Origin: Prunus persica
Taxonomy: Eukaryota > Streptophyta > Magnoliopsida > Rosales > Rosaceae
Length of the DNA: 64,000 bases
Assembly: GCF_000346465.2 (NCBI RefSeq)
Contig: NC_034010.1
Coordinates: 16,072,669-16,136,668, forward strand
Reading direction: 5' to 3'
Shown: in pieces, positions 51,319 through 61,520 of the stretch
Layout of the letters: each line of letters opens with the position of its first letter
Position numbering within the stretch: the first letter of the stretch is position 1
Notes under the pieces: model-generated
What the model saw: only the letters and a program-made list of their open reading frames with translations
The model's database searches: none
What the model was told of the DNA's origin: nothing
Made by a program: the position numbers and the translations under genes

Positions 51319-51645
51319 GAAGAGAAGAATGTTGGACGCAACGCCTTCGAGGACTGCCGTCGTGAGCTATGGCCACCACTGGTTTACTGGGATAAAGTGG
51401 TACCCCTGAAACTCATCCTTTGCCCAAGAAGAGAAGAATGTTGGACACAACGCCTTCGAGGACTGCCATCGTGAGCTATGGCCACCACTAGTTTACTAGG
51501 ATAAAGAAGTACCCCCAAAACTCATCCTCCGCCCAAGAAGAGAAGAATGCTAGACCCAACGCTTTCGAGGATTGTCGTCGTGAGCTATGTCCACCAATGG
51601 TTTATCGGCATAAAGAAGTACCCTTGAAACTCATCCTTCGCCCAA
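51319..51645 (+). repeat. Three tandem copies of a 109-bp unit
   Basis: Copies start at 51319, 51428 and 51537, each beginning GAAGAGAAGAATG. Shared landmarks are CAACGC(C/T)TTCGAGGA, CGTGAGCTATG, GGTTTA and AACTCATCC. They differ by about 10 percent. The length is not a multiple of three and no open frame runs through, so it is not a coding repeat. Confidence 0.92.
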
Positions 51646-51907
51646 GAAGAAGACATGCAAGAGTAAACGCATAATCAAGACTTGGTTGCTAGGCTAATCT
51701 TTGCTACGCATATAAAGGGAAAGTGAAACACTTGAAAACCCCAAAATACCCTAGGAAAAAAAAAGACTAATATCATTTTTTAACATCCAATGGTTTAGAA
51801 TACACCACCATCCCTCGTCCAATTTACCAAGTAACCATATTTTAGTTTTAAAAAGTTCATGTCGCTTTATATTCCAACAAAAAAAAAAATCACTTTAAAT
51901 GACTGAT

Positions 51908-52167
51908 TGTTGTAAATGCATGAGTTGGTGGATGACCACCATACCTCTTAATATTCCACCGTTGGATTTTATGTAACCTATGCACTAAGTATTTGTAATT
52001 AGTGCTTGTAACCTATAGGTATATTGTAAATGATGGTATTCATTCTCCTATCTTGTAAGCCTATAAATAGGTGGTTCTACCAAAGATTTAGTGAGGAATA
52101 AACATGGTGAAACTTTGTCTTTAGCATATCACTTCTCTCTACATTTTCTCCCTCTAGTTTTATAACA
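51908..52167 (+). repeat. 5' LTR of the copia element
   Basis: 260 bp with a TATA box CCTATAAATAGG near 52069 and 8-bp terminal inverted ends TGTTRTAA/TTATAACA. It differs from the 3' LTR by three transitions and one transversion. Confidence 0.93.
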
Positions 52168-52419
52168 CGTTATCAGCACGACATTGCTCTTGGTATGTTT
52201 TCTTTCTCTGAATTTTCTTTCTTCTTATATGAGCTAGAGTCATCACATGGTATAGAGTTTCTTTGTACTCACCATCAGACTTCATCATGCTTGTTTAAGA
52301 AAAAAATTCTTATTCTTATTACACATGAATATAATGCCATGTTTTTGTTTTTATTTGTTTGTTTATTTAATTTTAAGTATGATCTTAATTATTATGATGA
52401 GTTTGAATTATACAAAAGA

Positions 52420-52870
52420 TCAGGGGCCCGAAGTTCCGTGATCCTCATCATATAACTAGATTAGGATATAGAGTCCTTTTGATTGAATCAGAACCTGAAG
52501 TTCTTTGATTCCAAATAATTGAGGGCGTGAAGTTCCGCGAATTTAAAGAGCACATAAGGACATAAAACTCCTCGATTTTGTATTAATCAAAATCAGAATT
52601 CCATGAGGCCTACATATGTCAAGAACTTGAACCAGAAGTTTCGAGTGCATATACATCGATTTGAGTATGAAGTTCAAAGCACAACTATTAATTCAATTTA
52701 TTTAGATCTACGTATTCGTACCTGAAGTTTCGAATATATATTGATATGAACCTGAAGTTCATAGTTTTTCATGGATCTTAATACTATATATGAACTTGAA
52801 GTTCATTACTTATTTGTGCCTATATGAACCTGAATTGGTTGGAAATCCAATTCTTAAACTTGTAGTTTTA
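52420..52870 (+). repeat. Iterated GAAGTT motif in the copia interior
   Basis: About ten degenerate repeats of the form (A/C)CTGAAGTT(C/T) recur every 30-50 bases, for example CCCGAAGTTCCGTGA, CCTGAAGTTCTTTGA, CGTGAAGTTCCGCGA, CCAGAAGTTTCGAG and CCTGAAGTTTCGAA. They form no open frame. They occupy the gag position of the element. Confidence 0.75.
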
Positions 52871-53105
52871 TCTACATATTGAATCCACATTAATATTGGA
52901 TTATCTTGGAATTTCATAATCTTTAATTGATTTATTTTATTCCTTGTTTATACCACTTTACTTATTTTATTATATTTTATTTTATTTATGTTAGGTTATT
53001 AATTAATTTCGTTTTACAATGGTAATGTTTTGTATTACCGCCCCAATATTGATAGCCAGAGGCGTCTATTGGAGAAACTTCCTACTTTCTTTTGTGGGTA
53101 GGAAG

Positions 53106-53262
53106 TTTACGATGTCATGAACCAAAAGTTCATGAGGCCCCAATATTACACAACTATTAAAGTAGTTGAAGTTTATGATGTTATGAACCAAAAGTTCTTG
53201 AGGCCCCAATATTACACAACTATTATAGTTGAAGATTATGATGTCATGAACTAGAAGTTCAT
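53106..53262 (+). repeat. Tandem repeat of about 64 bp in the copia interior, 2.5 copies
   Basis: Units share ATGATGT(C/T)ATGAACCA and the words AAGTTC(A/T)TGAGGCCCC and AATATTACACAACTATTA. The third copy is partial. Like the upstream motif it is non-coding. Confidence 0.8.
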
Positions 53263-54778
53263 TGACCGAATAACTTTTATGTTGTGACATGACTATCTTG
53301 GCAATCCATGTCCCACAATGATGCATAAGATTTTTATAAATTTGTAAGGACATCGTTTAAAGACTCAAATTATTGTCTTGTCCAACAATATCATTACAAA
53401 GAACGCTCACAAATAAAAGCTGTCATAAGATCATCTCAGTCAAAAATTGACTTTGAGCCATCTTTCCTGAAATAATTCAAGGGGATATTTGTGAGCCTAT
53501 ACAACATCTAATTATGGATCACTTCACCAGTTTTACTGAATGTGCCTACTAAAATGGTCACATATTTGATAACGACTGTGAGTTTATTTTCCTACATTTT
53601 GAGACAATTTTCCCGCCGTTAGGGGGAGAAATGACAATTCCTAAAGAACGTCGTGAAATAGTGTTGAATCAATCCGCTTTTGTCTCATCAAGATAATGCA
53701 TATATAAGTTGTACATATGCTAACATGGATTGATATTCTCGTATCATAATCCATTAACATGGTGACTATATATATAATGCATGCCTGAAGCATGTCAGAA
53801 ATATAGGTTCTAAAGACTTAACTCCTCAGAAATGGAGATTATTTGAAAAATTCAAGCCCTATAAAAAATAACGCTCTATAGGAGGTTATGATCCACATAT
53901 TCTAAATAATTCATTGTGAAAGAGATGTTTGTCCCATAAGTGACAACATAAGCCCCTGAAGAGGCATTGGTACCCTAAAGTAATGAGATGCTTATAAATT
54001 ATGCATGCACATGCACATGAGAATTGTGGGATCACAAATTGATGATACATTTGGTTTATTAGTAGCTACTACAATCATCAAGGGCTATGATTATATTAAA
54101 TCACGTTTCATGAATGTCGACAAGTTAAGTGATTGGCCAAAAATGGAAATAGGCAATTCCATTTATCACTAAATAAGAAGGGTTGGATATTGAACCTATA
54201 ACTCAAACACCAAATTACAAATGTTAAGTATGAAGGTTATGAATTGGTGTTTGTGAAGTGAAATAAGATCACTAATATGACACAAGGTTTCCTGGGAGAG
54301 ACATGTGGTTTTAGTCTCCAATCTCATCGTAAATGCATCCACATTTCTATAAGTGCGGTTGTTACTTTAACGCAAAACTTATAGTATGTGTTAAATGCAT
54401 ATTTATTAAGACTATATGGTACATGGAAATCCTCAAAGCTCATGAAATATTTGAGATATATCAGATGAAGCAACCTCTTGAAGGATATAAAGTATCACAA
54501 TATTCTTAATTAAGAATTAACACTAAGGGTTTGAGTATTTTGAATTCAAATTTGATATTGTTGTAACATATTCTAACTACTAAATTAGTTGTTGATACTC
54601 CTAAAGATTTCAATCATTTGAAAAGTGAAAAGCAGGCTGAATAGTGTGATAGATGATCATGTATGAAGACAATGTTGCTTGTATTGCTCAAATCAGAGAA
54701 GGAGAGATATTAATCAAGGGGAGATATCAATCAGGGGGAGCATCCCAATTCTACTACATTCAAGGCAGATGCGCGTTG

Positions 54779-54960
54779 TACTCTTTTTCCCTTCGACTAG
54801 GTTTTTGTCCCACTGGGTTTTTCCTAGCAAGGTTTTAACGAGGCAATATAAGCTCATCCAACACCATATCAATGATTCAGAAGAAAGTTTCACTCTTTTT
54901 CCCTTCGCTTTGGTTTTGTCCCACTGGGTTTTCCAAGCAAGGTTTTTAATGAGGAAACAA
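54779..54960 (+). repeat. Duplicated pre-PPT segment of the copia element
   Basis: CTCTTTTTCCCTTCG followed by TTTTGTCCCACTGGGTTTT and GCAAGGTTTT occurs twice, at 54779-54838 and 54892-54949. Single or double copies of this segment are common just before the polypurine tract of plant copia elements. Confidence 0.75.
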
Positions 54961-54991
54961 TGTCATTGTATGGTGGACATCCAAGGGGGAG

Positions 54992-55251
54992 TGTTATAAA
55001 TACATGAGTTGGTGGATGACCACCATACCTCTTAATATTCCACCGTTGGATTTTATGTAACCTATGCACTAAGTATTTGTAATTAGTGCTTGTAACCTAT
55101 AGGTATATTGTAAATGATGGTATTCAATCTCCTATCTTGTAAGCCTATAAATAGGTGGTTCTACCAAAGATTTAGTGAGGAATAAATATGGTGAAACTTT
55201 GTCTTTAGCATATCACTTCTCTCTACATTTTCTCCCTCTAGTTTTATAACA
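54992..55251 (+). repeat. 3' LTR of the copia element
   Basis: 260 bp, TGTTATAAATACATGAG to TTTTATAACA, followed by CTGAT. The pair of LTRs is about 98.5 percent identical by direct comparison. Confidence 0.93.
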
Positions 55252-55256
55252 CTGAT

Positions 55257-56688
55257 GATCTTATATGTATAATTTCATTTTACATTTGTATAATTATTAA
55301 AATACGAAACAGGTATAATACATATAAAATATCTGAATTTATTATTCAGTAACTTTCTTTAAAATATACGGTAAAAAATTTGATCATTTGATAAAAATAT
55401 AAATTTATTTATTATGTTTTTGTAATTTATAATTTGTAGTTATTTTTTCTAAAATACATGAAATTCCAGATAAAATTGGCAAATAATAAGTGTATTATTG
55501 TAAAATGTTTGAAAAATATTATTGTCGTATTTGTGAAAATAATGTATGAGTGGTTGTGACTCGGCCTCAGCCTCCCCATTTGAGAAGAGAAGCGAAACCC
55601 AAGAATGCAAAGAAGATGCTCGAGGAAAGACGATCCCAAGAGAGCAGCTGCAAGGTTCTATGCGCCTGACCAAAACGACGTACTGGGAGTCTGGGAGCAA
55701 AAGACCAAGTTAACCATATTTATAAAATAAAAATATATAAAAAAAGTTTTTCTAGCAGTTTTACCCCCTAAATTATTTGCATATTGTCAACTTAGCCCCG
55801 TAACAATTTTTTTTTGTAATTTAAGAACTCCAATTGTTTTATCCACCGCTTTATCCGCACGATGAGGGATGATGTCATATGTAATCATTTGATTTTACTT
55901 TTATATGATTACTAAAATACGAAATGGTTGTAATACGTAAACAATTTGTAAGATTTTTTTTTATAAAGAAAATATTATATAAGTTTATTATTTGATAAAT
56001 TTCTTTAAAATATACAATAAAAAAGTGTATTATCGTAATAATATGTGAAATTCAATATAAAATTGGCGAATAATAAGTGTATTATTGTAAAATGTTTGAA
56101 ATATGTATGAGTACGTGCATAGTACTGGAATCGTACATTATATACAAATTTGTTCATATTTTTTAAAAGCATGAGACAGACAAGATTTGTTTTTTCAAAT
56201 AGTACATATGCATATTATACGTGCATTAAGGAGGAAAATCACATTTTTACCTTTATGTTGAATGGGTCAAGAAATTAACCAAATTTAACTTCAGATACCC
56301 TTTTGCAAGATTTTAGGTCATGTACTAATTTGAAATGACGCTCAAAATTTAGATACTTTTATGTTGTTAATCTTTATATTTATTTGTCATTTATTGTTTA
56401 TTTTTAGCTATTATGTTATTCCCGACACAAAAACGAAAAATAGTCTGTATATAGCTTAGTTATGTTATTGACCATTTATAAGTTAATTGAAGTTTTTTAT
56501 AAATAAAAAATAGAAGTTTAAACAAATTTATGACATTTATTATTTAAAAAAAACACATAACAACTAAGTTAAGGCCCTTTTCTTCTAGCCCATTGGAAGG
56601 CTCTTTGCCTCTAGTCCAGTAAAAAATGGTATTTACTTGCGAACCAATGGTCTTAGATTTGAACCTCATAACACATTGTTAGTGCCCG
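55257..56688. other. AT-rich spacer
   Basis: The stretch contains two related segments: TTCAGATAAAATTGGC-type sequence with GCAAATAATAAGTGTATTATTG-like words near 55463-55505 recurs near 56049-56102. This points to an old local duplication. No gene is visible. Confidence 0.4.
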
Positions 56689-56694
56689 TTTGAC

Positions 56695-57044
56695 ATTGCT
56701 TATTTGGAGTAATAAGTGATTTTTTAAAAATTTTGGGAAGCCCAACCCGTTTGGTAAACTGTGAGAAAATCACTTATTGTTAAAAATTGCTGTGAGAGAA
56801 AGCTATAAACGAAAGCAGCTAATGAGGTGCTTTCATTTTCTGATTATGCAGGAATCAGTTTCGAAGAGGAGCTGGATTTAATGATTAATCGGCAATCATT
56901 TTCTGATTATGAATAAAATCAATACCAACAACACTTTTAACAAAAATTTTATCAAACGCCAAACTACTTTCTTTCACAGCTGATTTATCTCACAGCAAAT
57001 TTGACAGCGATTATTTTTACAGCACAGCAATGCCAAACTGGCCT
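56695..57044. mobile_element. MITE, copy 1 of a head-to-tail pair
   Basis: The ends CCCGTTTGACATTGCTTAT and, reverse-complemented, CCAGTTTGGCATTGCTGTG form an imperfect terminal inverted repeat. It has no coding capacity. It is bounded by TTAGTG at 56689-56694 and 57045-57050. Confidence 0.75.
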
Positions 57045-57050
57045 TTAGTG

Positions 57051-57410
57051 CTCGTTTCACATTGCTTATTTGGGGTGATAAGTGATTTTTAAAAAATTTT
57101 GGGAAGCCCAACCTATTTGGTAAACTGTAAGAAAATCACTTATTGTTAGAAATTGCTGTGAGAGAAAGTTATAAGGGAAAGCAGCTAATGAAGTGCTTTC
57201 ATTTTCTAATTATGCAGGAATCAGTTTCGAAGAGGAGCTGGGTTTAATGATTAATCGGCAATCATTTTTTGATTATGAGTAAAATCAATACCAACAACAT
57301 TTTTAACAAAAATTTTACCAAATGCCAAACTACTTTCTCTCACAGCTGATTTCTTTCATAGCAAATTTGACAGCAATTATTTTCACAACACATTAATGCC
57401 AAACTAGCCA
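57051..57410. mobile_element. MITE, copy 2 of a head-to-tail pair
   Basis: Nearly the same sequence as copy 1 in the same orientation (shared AGGAATCAGTTTCGAAGAGG, ATTAATCGGCAATCATTTT). It is bounded by TTAGTG at 57045-57050 and 57411-57416. The two copies share the middle TTAGTG, which suggests unequal exchange or insertion next to an existing copy. Confidence 0.75.
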
Positions 57411-57416
57411 TTAGTG

Positions 57417-58905
57417 TGTATATATGAAATCCCCTTCCCTATTATAATTTATGACATTTATATTTCATGCCTTAACTTAAGTGGTAGAGTAGATAAAATT
57501 GCATGATAGTTGTTATCATTTATTACATGTGACAAAAACCTTTATATGTGTGGTTGCACATGTGTGAACATGTATATAATTATTTTTATAGCAATCTTAA
57601 ATATGTACGCATAAATCATTTCTATACCAATGTTAATAGATCAGATATTCTTTCCACAAAATACTTGAGATATTGGAAGCAATTAAAGATCAATAATTCA
57701 TACCCAGCAAAAATGATGGTCTCACCTAATATTGAGTATTGTTTAGGGCTGGGTATACTCAAATTTAAAATGACTCAGTTCTATAGTCGTAGACTCAACA
57801 GACTTATTTTGTATGAGATGAGGGCACTCCGCAACTAGGAATGGGGACATGGACGGATGGAAATGGAGATGTAGATTTAAAAAAATAGGGCGTTAAGTGA
57901 ATGTAGCAAGGGGCGAGTCCACCTAGTTTGGTCCCACCCAACACTCATGCCCGAGTAATAATGACATGGAAAGCTTACCTAGTGGACGATGAATGACCCC
58001 TTGGTCGTGGCTCGACTTATGTAACCCAATAGTACAATAGTAAAATTATCAATAACTATTCCCCCTTTGGAAAACTAATTTGCTAAAGGACTGAGGGTGG
58101 TAAAAACATAAAAACAAATGTGTATTGTGTGGTGTGATTAGATGTGGTAGGCTGCACCGAAAGTCATATTTGTGGCCATTAACAAAGAACCAATGCCATG
58201 TCCTGCCCCCACTTCTCCTTACAGGCACACTGCCATTGGAAGTGATTGTGGCGGGGGCAAGTTCAGGTAGGCTGGTGCTGCCCAAGGCTCACGCTCAAGT
58301 GATGGAATGGAAAGCATGCCTAGAAGAAGACAAATGACCCCTCTGCCGTGGCTCAACCTATGTAACCCCATCTTGTAGCCCACTGGAACTTGATAATAGA
58401 AGCCATACTTGTTTTTCTTAATTAGGGAATGATGTGCAAGTGAGACGCTGAATTGTTGTAGAGGGATGGAGCATGGGATGATTGTGAGTATTGTGATCAA
58501 GTTTTTGGTGTATTTATAGTGGAGTGGTCATGCCATAACTCATTTAGGGATAAACTTCTTGTGACCCAAGTTTAGTTTTCGAATTATTTGTGTAAATTAT
58601 TTTATGGACCAATCAAGACTTGACATGTCAAGTTTATTGAGATAAATGAAGTGGCAGTACTACTCCAACCCTGTATATACCAGGTGCCTTTGTTGCATAT
58701 TATAATACTTTCCTTGAAATATGTAAACTATTTCCAGCAAAAAGAAAAAAAATTTCCATTTTTCACCAATTATGTATGTACATGGCTTTACGCATGATAA
58801 GGGTTTTGTTAATTATTTATTTCACATTATCTCTCACATAAAACATTTTTAACATTCTTTTGTTTAGGTTTATTGGCATTAGAGACCCATGTTCTCTTTT
58901 TGTGT
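57417..58905. other. Spacer with two diverged copies of a 120-bp unit
   Basis: On the minus strand GGGTTACATA(G/A)G begins related units at about 58365-58247 and 58027-57908, both running through GAGCCACG, GGGGTCATT and GCTTTCCAT. Upstream of the first, a TATA box (CACTATAAATACACC, minus strand near 58520-58506) and an ATG at 58413 start only a 17-residue frame. It looks like a promoter joined to a dead gene or element end. The product is unidentified. Confidence 0.4.
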
Positions 58906-58909
58906 ACTC

Positions 58910-59570
58910 TTAGGTTGTATTAAGATGACTTTGAAATGACGGGATTTTGAAGTGAGGGATTTCAAAGCGATGACATTTTGAAAGGAGGGGACTCCAAAAG
59001 TGATGGGATTTATAAAGTCACTTGTTTGGCTAAATGTTTTGTTGGTGGGATTTGATTGGGTAATTTCTTGTAAACATAAGATTTTACATAGTCATTTGAA
59101 ATAAAAAAGTATAATTAATAATACATAATTGGAACTAAATCTTGTTTGAAATTAGTTTTCTAATCTTTCTTCATGAACTTTATTATAAAAGTCTTCTTCT
59201 TTTTTATTATCATATAAATCTAGAATTGTAGTCATCATAGACTTCCTCAAGAGTAGCTTTTTTTGCATCAGATTTTGTCATGAATTGTTTAATAGAAACA
59301 GCCATTTCTGCAACTGCACCAGCGAATGACATCTTCAGCCTTTAGCTTCTGGTTTGAAGAAATATTAGATGTAGAAGAAGCTGCCTTTCTCTTTGGAGTA
59401 TCATCCCCGATTTCCTCAGTTGCACTTACACTCGTACTATCTCCTTCAACACTCATCACATCATTTAAGTCATCTGGATGTTCAGACCTTTCGCCAGATC
59501 CTTTCCACACAAATCTACCATATCACTCCATTTCGGAATTGACTTATAACAAGGCTATGGCTTCCATTTG
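58910..59570 (-). pseudogene. PIF/Harbinger-like relic with Myb/SANT-type ORF remnant
   Basis: On the minus strand a frame from about 59525 reads GERSEHPDDLNDVMSVEGD and TPKRKAASSTSNISSNQKLK. A frameshift follows near 59335, then AVAEMAVSIKQFMTKSDAKK and EEVYDDYNSRF to a stop at about 59212. This pattern is like the C-terminal part of Myb/SANT-like proteins that accompany PIF/Harbinger transposases. The T/G-rich stretch 58920-59060 with repeated GGGATTT resembles a Harbinger end. No transposase is left. Confidence 0.4.
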
Positions 59571-59935
59571 ATTTATATTTAGTCAAACACTTTTACTTAC
59601 TGTCAGCAAGCAATTCATAACATGATGATCATGATTAAACGAACAAATAAGCAGTGAATTTGTCTATACAGAGTAGCCACCTAAAGCTACTCCCAGTCAC
59701 AGTTCAAGTCTCTAATTTGAAGGCAAATTTGTGAGGTGGCTATTTGAGAATCTGATTGAGTGGAAGAAAAAACTTAAACCAACTGATAGACTAAATTTCA
59801 AGGGAACACTTAAATTAACAACATAAACCAACTAAAAACTACAACCCATCAAGCATAATGGACCATAATAATTGCATAAAGGAAGATGCTCAAGATTAAG
59901 CTGTACCTTACATGCAAACCCAAAACCCCTTACTA
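59571..59935. other. Short AT-rich spacer
   Basis: No gene or repeat recognised. Confidence 0.4.
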
Positions 59936-60378
59936 AGAGCAATTCCACCAATTTGTCATGGTAAAAGGCAAGGGGAGGCAAGGGAAGTTACTGTTCATGT
60001 GAATACTGTCTTCCTAAGCAATTTTTTTTACGCATTCCCTCTTATTGTCATGGCAACTCAAGAGCAACTACTATTCACATGAGATATGAGGAGAGGAATT
60101 TGTATGGAGTTTTTGATGTGGGAAGTGAAGAACATGGCTAGGTATTAATAGCAAACAATTTCTTAAATTTTTGGTTTTTTTTTCCTTTTTTTTTTTAATT
60201 TTTTTGATATTTAAATTGGATGCTGACATCAGTGTGCAACCCAGACAAGTCTTGCCTTTGAGCTCGCCCAAATTTAGATATGGCCCATTGCTGCCTAGGT
60301 AGTTTGTGCTTGGTGTGGGTATTTTTTCCAAACTAGACCCCCTTTTACCATGACAAAAGTGACCAATGGAAATGCTCT
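59936..60378. mobile_element. MITE of about 440 bp
   Basis: The left end AGAGCAATTCCACCAATTTG then TCATGGTAAAAGGCAAGGGG matches the reverse complement of the right end (AGAGCATTTCCATTGGTCAC then TTTTGTCATGGTAAAAGGGG). The inverted repeat is about 40 bp and imperfect. No coding capacity. The target duplication is not clear. Confidence 0.75.
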
Positions 60379-60784
60379 AATCAATTTCAGTTCTTCGTAT
60401 TTCCTTTTTCTTTCTTTTTGGGTTCAAAGCGTCAGGATGCTTTGTGATCGATACAAAGACTCAAGTTCATATATTTGGGTTCAAAAGCCCAAGTTCCTAC
60501 ATTTCTTTTTTCTCTCCAATGCACTTTTATTTATTTATTGAATATATTAGAATTTAACTTTGGTTGTTGAGTCTAAATTTCCCTTGGAGATGGTTGGGTC
60601 CAAACTTAAATTTGGGTTTGGCATACTCTCTCATATTTTCCTTCTAGGCCCACAATTTGAGTTTTGATTGAAAACAACTCGATTTCAATATGATACTGAT
60701 TTGGATTTGGTTTTTCCTTTACATTGAATATCGGCTACTAACCCATATAATAAGTCATAGTTTTTGAGATATTTATTCAAAAAT
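60379..60784. other. AT-rich spacer between two MITEs
   Basis: No gene or repeat is recognised. Confidence 0.4.
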
Positions 60785-60996
60785 TTATTTTAAGATGACA
60801 TATTATATAAAATTCTATATAGAGTCTATTTAAAGAGAAAATTACAAAACTAGCTACTTGTCATTTTTTAATTGGTTTTAATGTGTTAAAATTTTATAAG
60901 AACCAATTTGAAAATGACAAGTAGCTAGTTTTGAGTTTTTCTCTCCAAATAGGCTCTATAAGGGTTTTTGTATAATATGTTAAAATGAACCTAATT
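60785..60996. mobile_element. Foldback MITE, almost entirely inverted repeat
   Basis: The left arm (about 60785-60878, with AAAACTAGCTACTTGTCATTTT) pairs with the right arm (about 60905-60996, with AAAATGACAAGTAGCTAGTTTT) over about 90 bases with some mismatches, leaving a loop of about 25 bases. The transcript could form a long hairpin. No coding capacity. Confidence 0.8.
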
Positions 60997-61179
60997 GTGA
61001 AAAGCCCTAATTTATTTATTTTTGGAATGCCCAAAGGGTTCTGGAAATGCTTGCCTTCATCTGATACTCAAATTTTAGTATAAAAAATAGAGTTGTCATG
61101 GAAATGACTTATAACTTAAGTGTTTCACATCCTTATCCAATATCTTGAAATCGATTATTCGTTTGCACAAACATCCCCA

Positions 61180-61520
61180 CCAAGTTGGTAACCCTCTCCA
61201 TTGGAAGTTAAATACACACCTACTCTAATGGTAGCTTTCACAGTCCCTAATGGGTAGCTTTCACACAATCCCTAATGGATAAAATTCTTCATTTTTATAC
61301 TAAAATTGTGTACTGGCTTCACAATATAAGAATTTGTTAATCTGTTAGCTTTCACTAGTGGTAGTCTCTCTGTTAAACCCTAATCGGTAGCCTTATCCAT
61401 GTCCATAATTTGTTGTGTGCACCCACCCCCATGACACCTACGCTCATCCCTAACATTTAGCCATATCTACACATATCCCACCCTACACCTAATATTCCTA
61501 TCTAACATTGTAGTCACCAT
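61180..61520. repeat. Second, uninterrupted copy of the unclassified repeat split by CACTA
   Basis: GGTAACCCTCTCCATTGGAA (61187-61206), TTTCACACAATCCCTAATGG (61259-61278) and GTGTACTGGCTTCACAATATA occur here in the order expected from joining 44440-44530 to 50290 onward. It lacks the CACTA insertion and so serves as an empty-site comparator. Confidence 0.5.

Larger units (their letters stand above)
51908..55251 (+). mobile_element. Non-autonomous Ty1/copia element, 3344 bp
   Basis: Two 260-bp LTRs (51908-52167 and 54992-55251) begin TGTTRTAAAT and end TTTTATAACA. The target duplication CTGAT lies at 51903-51907 and 55252-55256. A primer-site-like GTTATCAGCACGAC follows the 5' LTR, and the polypurine tract AAGGGGGAG precedes the 3' LTR. 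The LTRs differ at only four positions. The interior has no long open frame. Small copia pol traces remain: an ATTTTCCCGCCGTTAGGGGG segment (53608-53627) like the plant copia FPPLGG block, and a YEDNVACIAQI trace of RNase H at 54662. Confidence 0.93.

Noticed and set aside
53066..53353. A 95-codon minus-strand frame with repeated LLVHDI units
   Set aside because: It is the translation of the non-coding tandem repeat inside the copia element.
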